Shown here piece after piece: positions 8,341-17,025 of a stretch of DNA of 64,000 bases. The notes under the pieces were generated by a model. It made no database searches. It saw only the letters and a program-made list of their open reading frames with translations, and was not told the DNA's origin. Both the position numbers and the translations under genes were made by a program. The stretch comes from Vallitalea sp. (GTDB lineage Bacteria > Bacillota > Clostridia > Lachnospirales > Vallitaleaceae), in contig NZ_JAOARO010000098.1 of NCBI RefSeq assembly GCF_025211055.1, positions 1 to 64,000 on the forward strand, written 5' to 3'. The stretch's first letter is position 1, and the number at the start of each line of letters is the position of its first letter.

Positions 8341-8578
8341 TCTACTAATGAAACCCTTATGATACTCCAATAACTGTTGAGATACCTTTGGTGCTATAAA
8401 ATTTTTTAAGCCCACTAATATCTTTAGTCTTTTCATCAAAAACAGCAAACGCTATATGTGGGTGTGCCCCATTTTTATACATGTATGAACTAATATTATT
8501 TTGACATAATAGTCTCCAATATTCTATTTACTTATCTTCACTCTTTTTATCAAAATTAACTTCGATTGCATATCCCAT
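8341..8578 (-). pseudogene. Decayed 2'-5' RNA ligase-like (LigT) gene
   Basis: A ribosome binding site AAAGGAGG and an ATG (8576-8578) remain. The frame reads MGYAIEVNFDKKSEDK and then stops at a TAA (8528-8530). The same frame continues IEYWRLLCQNNISSYMYKNG, then AHPHIAFAVF, up to a second stop at 8357-8359. The pattern (short basic start, Y-I-E-x-x-F-D-K, ISSY-x-x-x-x-G, HPHI-x-x-AVF) resembles the N-terminal half of LigT/2'-5' RNA ligase family proteins, where HxT is the first catalytic motif; here it reads HIA. The second HxT motif and the C-terminal half are missing. It is a truncated, stop-containing remnant; family assignment is moderate. Confidence 0.6.
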
Positions 8579-8654
8579 AATATCCTCCTTTATCTTTTTA
8601 ACATTATACATCAATAATTATAATTTTCACCCCCCCGCTACCCTAGCCATAAAA

Positions 8655-8730
8655 AAGGTGTATATAGTAGGTTTAACGCAGACCGACCGCTTCTCAGGGT
8701 AAGGCAAGTTAAACCTACTATATACACCTT
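8655..8730 (-). repeat. Long perfect inverted repeat with GC-rich loop; likely terminator of the exporter operon
   Basis: A perfect 23-bp inverted repeat (8655-8677 with 8708-8730) encloses a 30-nt loop that is about 60% G+C, far above its surroundings. On the minus strand the stem ends CACCTT and runs into TTTTATGG, so it can terminate transcription 45 nt after the exporter gene. The element is bracketed by direct repeats CTAGCCAT (8643-8650 and 8734-8741), each followed by an A-rich run, suggesting an insertion or a local duplication. A similar structure with a different stem lies at 53398-53503. Confidence 0.7.
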
Positions 8731-8774
8731 GCACTAGCCATCAAAAATAAAATCTCAAGCCTTGAAATAAATCT

Positions 8775-10625
8775 CTAAACCGCTTCTTCACTTCCAACAA
8801 ACTGACTATTATAAAGCTCAGCATAAAAACCATTGAATTCAAGTAATTCCTGATGATTTCCTTTCTCTATAATATCACCATTATTCATCACAATAATCAT
8901 ATCCGCATCCTTAATCGTAGACAAACGATGGGCAATAACAAAACTTGTTCTTCCCTTCATAAGTGACTCCATAGCTTTTTGAATATATATCTCCGTCCTA
9001 GTATCAACACTACTTGTTGCTTCATCGAGTATTAGAATTGATGGATTAGCAAGTATCGCCCTAGCAATAGTCAAAAGCTGTTTCTGTCCTTGGGATATAT
9101 TATTAGCTTCTTCATTAAGTACAGTATCATACCCCTCTGGAAGGGTTCTAATAAAATGATCCGCATGTGCAGCTTTTGTAGCCCTAATGATTTCTTCCTC
9201 ACTAGCCCCTTCTTTTCCATAAGCGATATTATCTCTTATGGTTCCTTTGAACAACCATGTATCTTGAAGAACCATACCAAACAGATTTCTAAGATCACTT
9301 CTTCTCAAATCATTAATGTTAACACCCTCAATGCTTATAGTACCATCCCTAAGTTCATAGAACCTCATAAGTAAATTAACCAACGTTGTCTTTCCAGCAC
9401 CAGTAGGACCCACTATAGCCACTGTTTGACCTTTCTTAACATCAATATTCATATTATTGATAAGAATAACATCTTCTTTATAACCAAAATCAACATGCTC
9501 AAATCTAACATTACCCTGTAGATTATCAATTTGCACTGAATTCTTTTTATCCGGTATCTCTTCCTCTTCATCTAATACTTCAAAAACACGCTCAGCTGAT
9601 GCAATAGTTGACTGAATAATATTAGCAATATTAGCTGTTTGAACAATAGGTTGACCAAATGCTCTTGAATATTGGATAAAAGCTTGAATGTCACCTAACT
9701 GTATAGATTTCTTTATCATCAATATACCACCAGCTATACAAATAAATACATAACCAAGATTATTAACAAAACTCATCATCGGCATAATAATACCTGAAAT
9801 AAATTGCGCTTTCCAACCAGCCTCATATAATTTATCATTAATCTCTTCAAATTCTTTAAGGGCTTTTTTCTCATGTCCATAAGCTTTTACAATCTTATGC
9901 CCTGTATACATTTCTTCAACATGACCGTTCAAGTTACCAATTATTTCTTGCTGAGTCTTAAAATATTTCTGTGACATCTTAGCTATATTCTTAGTAATTA
10001 TAATACTTAATGGTAATGTGGTAATAGTAATAAGTGTCAACAAAGGGCTTATTGTCAACATCATGATAATAACACCTACTATAGTTATTATAGAAGTTAT
10101 TAACTGTATAACACTTTGTTGCAAAGTATTACTTATGTTATCAATATCATTAGTAACACGACTTAGTATTTCACCATGTGTATGAGAGTCATAATACTTA
10201 AGTGGTAATTTTGTAAGCTTCCTACTAACATCTTCACGCATGTTAAAAACTGTTTTTTGAACAACACTTGCCATAGTGAATTGCATAATGAAGCTGAATA
10301 AAGAACTTAAAATATACAAAATCCCTAGCACAAGTAGAATATTCCATATAACATCAAAGTTAACTGCTGCATTAGGAACTCCTTTAATGATTTCCATAAA
10401 ATCATTAAAAAGTCTTGTTGTAACGTTTCCCATTATCTTTGGTGCCAAAATAGTGAATATTGTACTACAAATAGCCATTATAACTACGAAGATAAGACTT
10501 ACTCTTCTAGGTTTTAGATACCCTAATAGTCTTTTTAATGTTCCTTTGAAATCTTTTGCTTTCTCTACAGGCATACTCATGGCATGACCTCTACCCGGTC
10601 CTCTCCCTACTCTACCTTTACTCAT
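8775..10625 (-). CDS. ABC exporter, half-transporter B (YheH/BmrD-like)
   Basis: 616 residues: a six-helix ABC transmembrane domain (about 40-330) after a Gly/Arg-rich N-terminus, then a nucleotide-binding domain. Walker A GPTGAGKT is at 406-413, Walker B ILILDEATSSVD at about 530-541 with the catalytic Glu present. The signature motif is ISQGQ (510-514) instead of LSGGQ. Its partner shows the complementary defect, a Walker B Asp in place of Glu, so the pair would form one canonical and one degenerate ATP site, as in BmrC/BmrD-type heterodimers. The ATG overlaps the partner's stop (ATGA, 10622-10625). Such exporters move drugs or lipids; the cargo is unknown. A hairpin terminator follows. Confidence 0.92.
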   Translation of the reverse strand: MSKGRVGRGPGRGHAMSMPVEKAKDFKGTLKRLLGYLKPRRVSLIFVVIMAICSTIFTILAPKIMGNVTTRLFNDFMEIIKGVPNAAVNFDVIWNILLVLGILYILSSLFSFIMQFTMASVVQKTVFNMREDVSRKLTKLPLKYYDSHTHGEILSRVTNDIDNISNTLQQSVIQLITSIITIVGVIIMMLTISPLLTLITITTLPLSIIITKNIAKMSQKYFKTQQEIIGNLNGHVEEMYTGHKIVKAYGHEKKALKEFEEINDKLYEAGWKAQFISGIIMPMMSFVNNLGYVFICIAGGILMIKKSIQLGDIQAFIQYSRAFGQPIVQTANIANIIQSTIASAERVFEVLDEEEEIPDKKNSVQIDNLQGNVRFEHVDFGYKEDVILINNMNIDVKKGQTVAIVGPTGAGKTTLVNLLMRFYELRDGTISIEGVNINDLRRSDLRNLFGMVLQDTWLFKGTIRDNIAYGKEGASEEEIIRATKAAHADHFIRTLPEGYDTVLNEEANNISQGQKQLLTIARAILANPSILILDEATSSVDTRTEIYIQKAMESLMKGRTSFVIAHRLSTIKDADMIIVMNNGDIIEKGNHQELLEFNGFYAELYNSQFVGSEEAV

Positions 10626-12349
10626 GCTAATTCCTCCTCTGAAAGCTGTGAAGATACAATCTGTCTATATACATCACTTGAGCTTAGCAATTCTTTATGT
10701 GTTCCCATTTCTACAATACGTCCTTCGTCTAGAACGATAATTCTATCTGCATTCATTACAGTAGTCACACGCTGTGCAACAATTATTACAGTATCATTTA
10801 GTGTTTCTTTCTTAAGAGCTTGACGAAGTTTCGCATCAGTCTTGAAATCCAAAGCTGAAAAACTGTCATCAAAAATATATATTTCAGGTTTTCTGACTAA
10901 AGCTCTTGCAACTGACAAACGCTGTTTTTGTCCACCTGATATATTAGTACCACCTTGAGAAATTACAGAATCGTACCCCTCTTTCATATCATTTATGAAT
11001 TCATTTGCTTGTGCTATCTCACAAGCATGAATTATTTCTTCATTATTTGCATCTTCTTTTCCAAATCTGATATTCTCATTTATTGTTCCACTGAATAATA
11101 CTGCTTTTTGAGGAACTAAACCAATCTTACTTCGTAGATATTTCTGAGACATTTTTCTAATATCAACATTATCAATTAATATGCTACCTTTTGATACATC
11201 ATAAAATCTAGATATTAAGTTAACTAATGTAGATTTTCCTGAACCAGTTCCCCCTATAATAGCAGTAATCTCTCCTGGTTTAGCTTGAAATGATATATCT
11301 TTCAATGCTTCACCTTCAGCATTATTATATCTGAAAGATACATTTTTAAATTCAATATATCCTCTTTTTTCAGTCTTTTCCACTGGATCATTAGGATCAT
11401 TGATTTCAGGGTCTACATTCAAAACTTCATTAATTCTAATAGCAGATGCAGAAGCACGTGGTATCAAGATAAAAATCATAGTTAACATGATTAATGAGAA
11501 CATTATCTGAGATACATATTGGATAAATGCCATTAAATCTCCAACTTGCATAGCACCATTATTAATTTTATAAGAACCAAACCATATAATGAATATAGTT
11601 GTAAAATTAAATAACAGTATTAGTATTGGGGCCAAACATGCCATTAACTTATTAACTTTTATAGCTGTATTAGTTAACTCTTTATTAGCATCATTGAATC
11701 TTTTCTTCTCATGATTAATCTTATTGAAAGCTCTAATAACCCTTATACCAGTTAATCTTTCTCTTAGTACTAGATTAAGCTTATCTACCTTAACTTGCAT
11801 TAACTTGAACATAGGTATACTTTTACTAGCCACCAAACCTATTACAATCCCTAATATAACAACAACTACTATAATAATTAACGATAGATTAGGATTTTTG
11901 TTAATAGCCATAATTATACCACCTATAGCCATTAGAGGAGCCCTAATAAACATTCTTAATAACATAACAACAAGACTTTGTATCTGTGTAATATCATTAG
12001 TTGTTCTAGTTATTAGTGAAGCAGTACCTTTTTCATCAAATTCTTTTAACGAATAATTTTCAATCTTTTTAAAGACCTTATTCCTTAGGTTTCTTGCAAA
12101 TGCACTTCCAGTCTTTGCTGACATCATGCTTGTCAATATAGAACATAGGCCCCCTAGAGAAGCAATAAGTAGCATAAACGCTCCTGTTTTTGCTATATAC
12201 CCTATATCTTGCTTAACAATACCTATATCAACTAAATCAGACATTAATGTTGGCAAAAATAACTCTGTTAAAGTTCTTAAAAATGTAAATATAAGTATAA
12301 TAATAATTGATAAACTAAAAGGTTTTAAACCTTTAAGAAGTTTAATCAT
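10622..12349 (-). CDS. ABC exporter, half-transporter A (YheI/BmrC-like)
   Basis: 575 residues: a transmembrane domain (about 10-290) and a nucleotide-binding domain with Walker A GGTGSGKS (366-373) and signature ISGGQ (470-474). The Walker B end reads YIFDDSFSALD (491-501), with Asp495 where the catalytic Glu should be: the degenerate half of a heterodimer. GAAAGGAGAG lies just before the ATG. It follows the MarR gene by about 30 nt and overlaps the next half-transporter by 4 nt, so the three form one operon, probably induced when the MarR protein binds an exported compound. Confidence 0.92.
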   Translation of the reverse strand: MIKLLKGLKPFSLSIIIILIFTFLRTLTELFLPTLMSDLVDIGIVKQDIGYIAKTGAFMLLIASLGGLCSILTSMMSAKTGSAFARNLRNKVFKKIENYSLKEFDEKGTASLITRTTNDITQIQSLVVMLLRMFIRAPLMAIGGIIMAINKNPNLSLIIIVVVVILGIVIGLVASKSIPMFKLMQVKVDKLNLVLRERLTGIRVIRAFNKINHEKKRFNDANKELTNTAIKVNKLMACLAPILILLFNFTTIFIIWFGSYKINNGAMQVGDLMAFIQYVSQIMFSLIMLTMIFILIPRASASAIRINEVLNVDPEINDPNDPVEKTEKRGYIEFKNVSFRYNNAEGEALKDISFQAKPGEITAIIGGTGSGKSTLVNLISRFYDVSKGSILIDNVDIRKMSQKYLRSKIGLVPQKAVLFSGTINENIRFGKEDANNEEIIHACEIAQANEFINDMKEGYDSVISQGGTNISGGQKQRLSVARALVRKPEIYIFDDSFSALDFKTDAKLRQALKKETLNDTVIIVAQRVTTVMNADRIIVLDEGRIVEMGTHKELLSSSDVYRQIVSSQLSEEELA

Positions 12350-12379
12350 ATTTTATCTCTCCTTTCATGATGTAATCTT

Positions 12380-12802
12380 CTAAAGCTTATTTAATATTAA
12401 TTCTATTTCTTCAAAATCGGAAATAAGCCTCTGGATGTCTTCATTGGATAGCTTTTCTAATTTAATTCTAATATTTTCTTTCATAACCTGTTTATGTTTA
12501 GCTAACTCTTCTTTCCCTTTTTTCGTTATATACAAATTAATAATACGTCTATCTTTTTCGTCTGTTTTTCTTTCAATCAATTCTTCTTCTATTAATCTAT
12601 TAGCTACCTTTGTCAAATTTGATTTTGGAATCATTAATTTCTCACAAAAATATTTCATTGGTTTTCCATTGTTATGCTCTAACATACCAATCAATCTCAT
12701 TTGATGTAATGAATTCTTATACTTTATATCTTTGAATATTTTTTCGTTAATAAGAGGAAAGAATCCTAATATACATTGTATCAACCTTTCTCTTTGAATC
12801 AT
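12380..12802 (-). CDS. MarR family transcriptional regulator
   Basis: About 140 residues from the ATG at 12800-12802, chosen because AGGAAGG lies 5 nt before it; an ATG 24 nt further upstream has only weak pairing. The winged-helix DNA-binding core spans about 40-110, with KYFCEKLMIPKSNLTKVANR as the helix-turn-helix and RKTDEKDRRIINLYITKKG as the wing, the classic MarR DxRxx-L pattern. First gene of an operon with a heterodimeric ABC exporter, a common arrangement for a ligand-responsive local repressor. Two large palindromes in its own promoter are probable binding sites. Confidence 0.92.
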   Translation of the reverse strand: MIQRERLIQCILGFFPLINEKIFKDIKYKNSLHQMRLIGMLEHNNGKPMKYFCEKLMIPKSNLTKVANRLIEEELIERKTDEKDRRIINLYITKKGKEELAKHKQVMKENIRIKLEKLSNEDIQRLISDFEEIELILNKL

Positions 12803-12868
12803 ATATACCTTCCTTTCATTTTTCATACCCTACATAATGATTTATAACTCATTACTTATTAGATATAT

Positions 12869-12907
12869 AACTGTTATACTTTATAATAATTATAAGTTAT
12901 AACAGTT
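12869..12907. promoter_or_regulatory. Candidate MarR operator 1 (39-bp imperfect palindrome)
   Basis: Arms starting AACTGTTATA on both strands pair across 39 bp with only a few mismatches around the centre. It lies between the start site and the coding region of the marR-exporter operon. Confidence 0.6.
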
Positions 12908-12915
12908 GTATAGTT

Positions 12916-12940
12916 AAATAGTTATAACTTATAACTATTT
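12916..12940. promoter_or_regulatory. Candidate MarR operator 2 (25-bp perfect palindrome)
   Basis: AAATAGTTATAA on each arm around a single central base, perfect over 25 bp. It overlaps the -10 box, and both palindromes share GTTATAA half-sites. Confidence 0.7.
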
Positions 12941-12965
12941 TATAACAAAAAAATTTACTTGTCAA
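12937..12965 (-). promoter_or_regulatory. Promoter of the marR-exporter operon
   Basis: Minus strand TTGACA (12960-12965), 17-nt spacer, TAAAAT (12937-12942). The -10 is buried in operator 2. Confidence 0.75.
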
Positions 12966-13029
12966 CGATTTTTTTACAAAAAAAAATATATTCATTACAT
13001 ATATTTTTTTCAAACAATATCTATACTCT

Positions 13030-13353
13030 CTACTCATAACTCAACACTTCATTAATGGCTTGTTGGAATATCTCCCATTCCGTACTTCTTTCTTCTAAAG
13101 TACTTATACCCTTTTGGGTAATCTGATAATACTTCCTTTTTCTTTCTCCTGGATTTTGTTTCCATAGAGACTCAATAAGCCCTTTTTTTTCTAAATTATG
13201 TAATATGGGATATAGGGTTCCTTCTTTGAATTTGAAAGTTCCTTTTGATAAGATTGCAAATTCTTTAATCATTCCATATCCATACATAGGTTCTTTCTTT
13301 AACAGATTCAATATCATTATATCTGTTGTTCCCTTTAATAACTCTTTATTCAT
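13030..13353 (-). CDS. PadR family transcriptional regulator
   Basis: 107 residues from the ATG at 13353, preceded by GGTGGTG; a longer reading would start at GTG. This is the short PadR-s1 form: LKGTTDIMILNLLKKEPMYGYGMIKEFAI, then FKEGTLYPILHNLEKKGLIESLW and RKRKYYQITQKG, all family hallmarks of the winged helix, followed by a short dimerisation helix. PadR proteins usually sit beside the transporter or membrane genes they repress. None is adjacent here: RecQ lies upstream with a strong hairpin between, and the MarR operon starts downstream with its own promoter. Its target is therefore elsewhere or unclear. Confidence 0.9.
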   Translation of the reverse strand: MNKELLKGTTDIMILNLLKKEPMYGYGMIKEFAILSKGTFKFKEGTLYPILHNLEKKGLIESLWKQNPGERKRKYYQITQKGISTLEERSTEWEIFQQAINEVLSYE

Positions 13354-13408
13354 ATGTAACACCACCTATATTATTGCCACTGGGTTTTCATTGTTCATAG
13401 AAACAGAT

Positions 13409-13442
13409 TACCTAGCATAACAATGCTTTGTTATGCTAGGTA
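13409..13442 (-). terminator. Terminator hairpin after recQ
   Basis: A perfect 15-bp stem (13409-13423 with 13428-13442) and 4-nt loop lies 45 nt past the RecQ stop. The following minus-strand bases ATCTGTTTC give only a weak T-tract. Confidence 0.6.
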
Positions 13443-13486
13443 GTTTACCATTAAATATATTTTTTGTCAAATTTTATAATTCTTTA

Positions 13487-15661
13487 TTAATACCATTTAG
13501 CAATTACTGCCTTAATGGCATTATAACTTATATTCTCAGGCAGTGCATCTTTGATAGGTCTTAACTTGTCTAAACCAATATTATCAATGGTACTTCTGAT
13601 TGTATCTTCTTCCCCTTCTGGTATGAACTTTTCAATATCAACATCTACTCCATTGGTATACGCTTCAAATATATGATTTTCAATAGTTCTTATAGTTAAT
13701 CCTCTTTCTTTGGCCACTTCCTTAATGTCATTTAATTCATTATATAGTTTTGCTGATATAACATATGATGGTTCATTGGTTTTTTTCTTAGTTTTTTTAG
13801 TAATTGGTTCAGAGTAATTAATTGTGTCTACTTTTATATTATTATCTTCTACGTATTGTCTTATGATTTCCATGAACATTTCACCATACTGCTCGTACTT
13901 TTTCTCCCCAACACCTTTAATGTTCATCATTTCATATTTGCTTGTAGGATATTTTGTGCTTAATTCTTTTAGTGTATCATCGCTGAATATTACATAAGGT
14001 GGAAGATTTTGCTCACTAGCAATTCTACGTCTAAGTACTCTTAACTTCTCAAATAACTCTTGTTTTACTTGTATTTTTTCTGTCTTCATTACATTTCTAA
14101 ATACTTTTTCGTTATTTTTTAGTACAGGAATTGCTTTATTATCTATCTTGATAACAGGATATTCATCAGCTGTCATTCTAAGGTAACCTTCTGCAATCAA
14201 TAGGTTTATCATATTTTTTATACTATCAATAGTATATTCTGACATAAGCCCATAGGTTGATAGGTTGTTGAATCCTAGACTAAGAACTCTTTTATTTTTA
14301 GAACCTCTTAATACTTCTGCAATTATTTTGGTACCAAAACGTTCTTTCATTCTTATGACGCAGGATAGAATTTTCTGGGCTTCTATGGTCATATCCTCTT
14401 TTTTAATGTCTTCATTACAATTACTGCAATTACCACATGAATCTTTAATATTTTCTTCTCCAAAATACTCTAGTATATATTTTCTAAGACAAGTGGTTAC
14501 ATGACAGTATTTAGTCATTTTTTGAAGTTTTTCATATCTATATCTTTTTCTTGTATCATCTAATTCATCTGCTCTATCAATTAGAAACCTTCTAAGCTGT
14601 ACATCACCAGCACTAAACAACAGTATACATTGAGAGTTTAACGAATCTCTTCCAGCACGTCCTGCCTCTTGATAATAAGCCTCTATATTTTCGGGCATAT
14701 TATAATGGATTACATATCTAACATTAGACTTGTCTATACCCATACCAAATGCATTAGTGGCTACCATTACGTCAATATCATCAAATAAGAATTTGTCTTG
14801 GTTTTCTTTTCTTTGTTGAGAATTCATACCCCCGTGGTACATACCAGCGTTGATACCTTGCTTAATTAGTAATCTACATAGATTCTCAGTATCTTTTCTT
14901 GTTCCTACATAGATGATTCCTGCTTCTTCTTTATGTTTTTTAGCATAATCTATAATGAAATTATTTTTGTTAGCACCTTTTAACACAGTAAATGTAAGAT
15001 TCTCTCTATCATATCCGGTCTTGAATACATTTGCATTATTTAATCCTAACCCACTAATTATATCTTCTTCAACTCTTTTGGTTGCAGTAGCTGTCAAAGC
15101 TGCAATAATAGGTCTCTCATCAAGATTATCTATGAATTTGTTTATCATCATATAACTAGGTCTAAAATCATGCCCCCATTGTGAAATACAATGAGCTTCA
15201 TCTACGGCAATAAAAGATATTTTATTTCTTCTTGTTATCCTGTACATGTTTTCAGTTTCCAGTCTTTCTGGTGCAATATAAACAATCTTATATTTTCCCT
15301 CTTCTATAGCTTGTAATCTATATTCAATATCTTCATAAGATAGAGTGCTATTAATATATGTAGAATCTATTCCCGTTGCCTTAAGACTATCAACTTGATC
15401 TTTCATCAAAGATATAAGAGGAGATATTACTATAGTTATACCATCAAATATAAGTGCTGGTATCTGATAACATATTGATTTACCACCACCTGTAGGCATA
15501 ATAATTACAGTATCCTTATTATTAAGTATACTGTCTATGGCCTCTTCCTGACCTTTCTTATAATCATCATATCCATATAACTTTTTTAATATTTCTTTTG
15601 CCTTCATATTCATAAGATACTCATTCCTTCTGTATAATTCATTAAGTAATATCTTGATCAT
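13487..15661 (-). CDS. recQ: ATP-dependent DNA helicase RecQ
   Basis: 724 residues. 3'-5' superfamily 2 helicase acting in recombination and fork repair. Walker A MPTGGGKS (55-62), DEAH (154-157) followed by the RecQ aromatic-rich loop CISQWGHDFRPSY, motif VI QEAGRAGRD (331-339), the RecQ zinc cysteines (391, 409, 412, 415), a winged helix, an HRDC domain at about 530-605, and a C-terminal helix-turn-helix-like extension (about 650-724) found in many Firmicute RecQ proteins. The start is uncertain: the first ATG has GGGGT 8 nt upstream, while Met17 and Met19 follow an AGAAGGAA at a wider spacing. It is transcribed in the same direction as the pseudopilin operon 95 nt upstream, but no functional link is apparent. 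Confidence 0.96.
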   Translation of the reverse strand: MIKILLNELYRRNEYLMNMKAKEILKKLYGYDDYKKGQEEAIDSILNNKDTVIIMPTGGGKSICYQIPALIFDGITIVISPLISLMKDQVDSLKATGIDSTYINSTLSYEDIEYRLQAIEEGKYKIVYIAPERLETENMYRITRRNKISFIAVDEAHCISQWGHDFRPSYMMINKFIDNLDERPIIAALTATATKRVEEDIISGLGLNNANVFKTGYDRENLTFTVLKGANKNNFIIDYAKKHKEEAGIIYVGTRKDTENLCRLLIKQGINAGMYHGGMNSQQRKENQDKFLFDDIDVMVATNAFGMGIDKSNVRYVIHYNMPENIEAYYQEAGRAGRDSLNSQCILLFSAGDVQLRRFLIDRADELDDTRKRYRYEKLQKMTKYCHVTTCLRKYILEYFGEENIKDSCGNCSNCNEDIKKEDMTIEAQKILSCVIRMKERFGTKIIAEVLRGSKNKRVLSLGFNNLSTYGLMSEYTIDSIKNMINLLIAEGYLRMTADEYPVIKIDNKAIPVLKNNEKVFRNVMKTEKIQVKQELFEKLRVLRRRIASEQNLPPYVIFSDDTLKELSTKYPTSKYEMMNIKGVGEKKYEQYGEMFMEIIRQYVEDNNIKVDTINYSEPITKKTKKKTNEPSYVISAKLYNELNDIKEVAKERGLTIRTIENHIFEAYTNGVDVDIEKFIPEGEEDTIRSTIDNIGLDKLRPIKDALPENISYNAIKAVIAKWY

Positions 15662-15756
15662 CTTCCTACCCCAAAATAATTTCTTTTTCTTTTATTACAT
15701 TTTTACCGTCTATAGATTGTTACTCAGCAATTATATCATAAAAAATATTTCTTCTA

Positions 15757-16374
15757 TTATAATTTTCTAAAAAAATCTACAATTTTATTTACTTTATCCT
15801 TATATATCATCTTTGCTTTATTTATTGAGGGAATATAATCTGATATATCATCAAGTAAATCTACATTTCTTATTAACTCTGCCTGATCATTTATTACTAC
15901 TTTTGAATTTACACACATAGTAAGTTGTCTATTATTAATACTCAATATCTTATTAATTACATTGATAGGAGTATTGAAGTCTTTGTTTACAGTTATAGTA
16001 ACCTTCTTTCTTAATACAGAGTTTGTTACCTTTATACCTACATTGATTTTATCATCTTTCAATATTAGCTGGTTTTTCATTTGTTTTGTTACGTAAGTCT
16101 TAACATTATCCCTTAGGATATTACCTGATTTGAACCTCCAATACAAACCTCTATTCAATCTACTATCATTTGATAATACTTTTCCTGTATCAAAATCAAT
16201 TTTGCCAACATAAGCCAATTCATAACGATCAGCTGTTTCATTAACTATAGCTTTCATGCACGTTACATCATGAAGATAGATACCTATGTATATCAAACTT
16301 ATTACCCCAAAAAATACTATAGGAAAGACTAGAGCTGCTTCTACAGTTAAACTTCCACCTAGTTTATTATTCAT
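15757..16374 (-). CDS. TadE-like pseudopilin
   Basis: 205 residues. The N-terminus MNNKLGG then SLTVEAALVFPIVFFG is a class III prepilin leader: predicted cleavage after Gly7, Glu at +5 (Glu12), and one membrane helix (about 14-34). The rest is a modest extracellular domain without recognisable motif. TadE-like minor pseudopilins are processed by a TadV/CpaA-type peptidase, encoded by the next gene upstream. AGGTG lies 9 nt before the ATG. Last gene of the four-gene operon. Confidence 0.85.
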   Translation of the reverse strand: MNNKLGGSLTVEAALVFPIVFFGVISLIYIGIYLHDVTCMKAIVNETADRYELAYVGKIDFDTGKVLSNDSRLNRGLYWRFKSGNILRDNVKTYVTKQMKNQLILKDDKINVGIKVTNSVLRKKVTITVNKDFNTPINVINKILSINNRQLTMCVNSKVVINDQAELIRNVDLLDDISDYIPSINKAKMIYKDKVNKIVDFFRKL

Positions 16375-16419
16375 AATTATATATCACCTGATTTCAAAAA
16401 GATTATTTAATAGATTTCA

Positions 16420-17025
16420 TCATAGCATAACTATTATTAAAAAAGCACACAGCATAAAAGGCACCATCGGCAGCTTAGTTTTTCTATTCACCTTACCAAA
16501 TGCCATCAATCCTAACCCTATCAATCCACTTAACACTAATGAATATAGCAAAACAGCTAATGCCATTTTATATCCTAGTATTAGACCAATAGTTCCTATA
16601 ACAAGAGCATCTCCCATACCTATAGCTCCTTTTGTGAGGACTGAAATCAGTGCTATAACTCCACCTATTCCCACAAATCCTATAAGAGAATGAGTCCATA
16701 TGACATTAGGATTAAAAAATAATAATATCACTCCAATAATAAATGTTATTATTACAACATCTATAGGTATCTGTTTATTTTTGCAATCACTTATGGTAGT
16801 AATTATCAAAAACCAAGTAGTCAATTCCATGACAATAAAATAATTGGTTAGTTGGTATTGATAGTAAAATAGATATGTCATGGTAGTTACTACTATTACA
16901 ACCAATAATTCTTTGATTTTATTATTATTATAACTTGAAAACACATTTTTGATATTAGTATCAAAAGAATAACTATAAGTTAGTATTCCTAATGCCAAAC
17001 CTATTAGAATAATTACCATACTCAT
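16420..17025 (-). CDS. Prepilin peptidase, A24 family (TadV/CpaA-like)
   Basis: 201 residues, about six membrane helices, lacking the N-terminal methylase domain of PilD, as in TadV/CpaA. The two catalytic aspartates are Asp80 (ISDCKNKQIPID) and Asp139 in GMGD (136-139). It would cleave the leaders of the two TadE-like proteins encoded either side. The ATG lies in an ATGA overlap with the stop of the upstream gene (17022-17025). Confidence 0.92.
   Translation of the reverse strand: MSMVIILIGLALGILTYSYSFDTNIKNVFSSYNNNKIKELLVVIVVTTMTYLFYYQYQLTNYFIVMELTTWFLIITTISDCKNKQIPIDVVIITFIIGVILLFFNPNVIWTHSLIGFVGIGGVIALISVLTKGAIGMGDALVIGTIGLILGYKMALAVLLYSLVLSGLIGLGLMAFGKVNRKTKLPMVPFMLCAFLIIVML

Larger units (their letters stand above)
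8206..8774. other. Intergenic region between ROK gene and ABC exporter
   Basis: 570 bases holding the ROK promoter and operator O3, the LigT-like remnant, a C-rich run (CCCCCC near 8632) and a long hairpin with a GC-rich loop (8655-8730). Confidence 0.6.
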
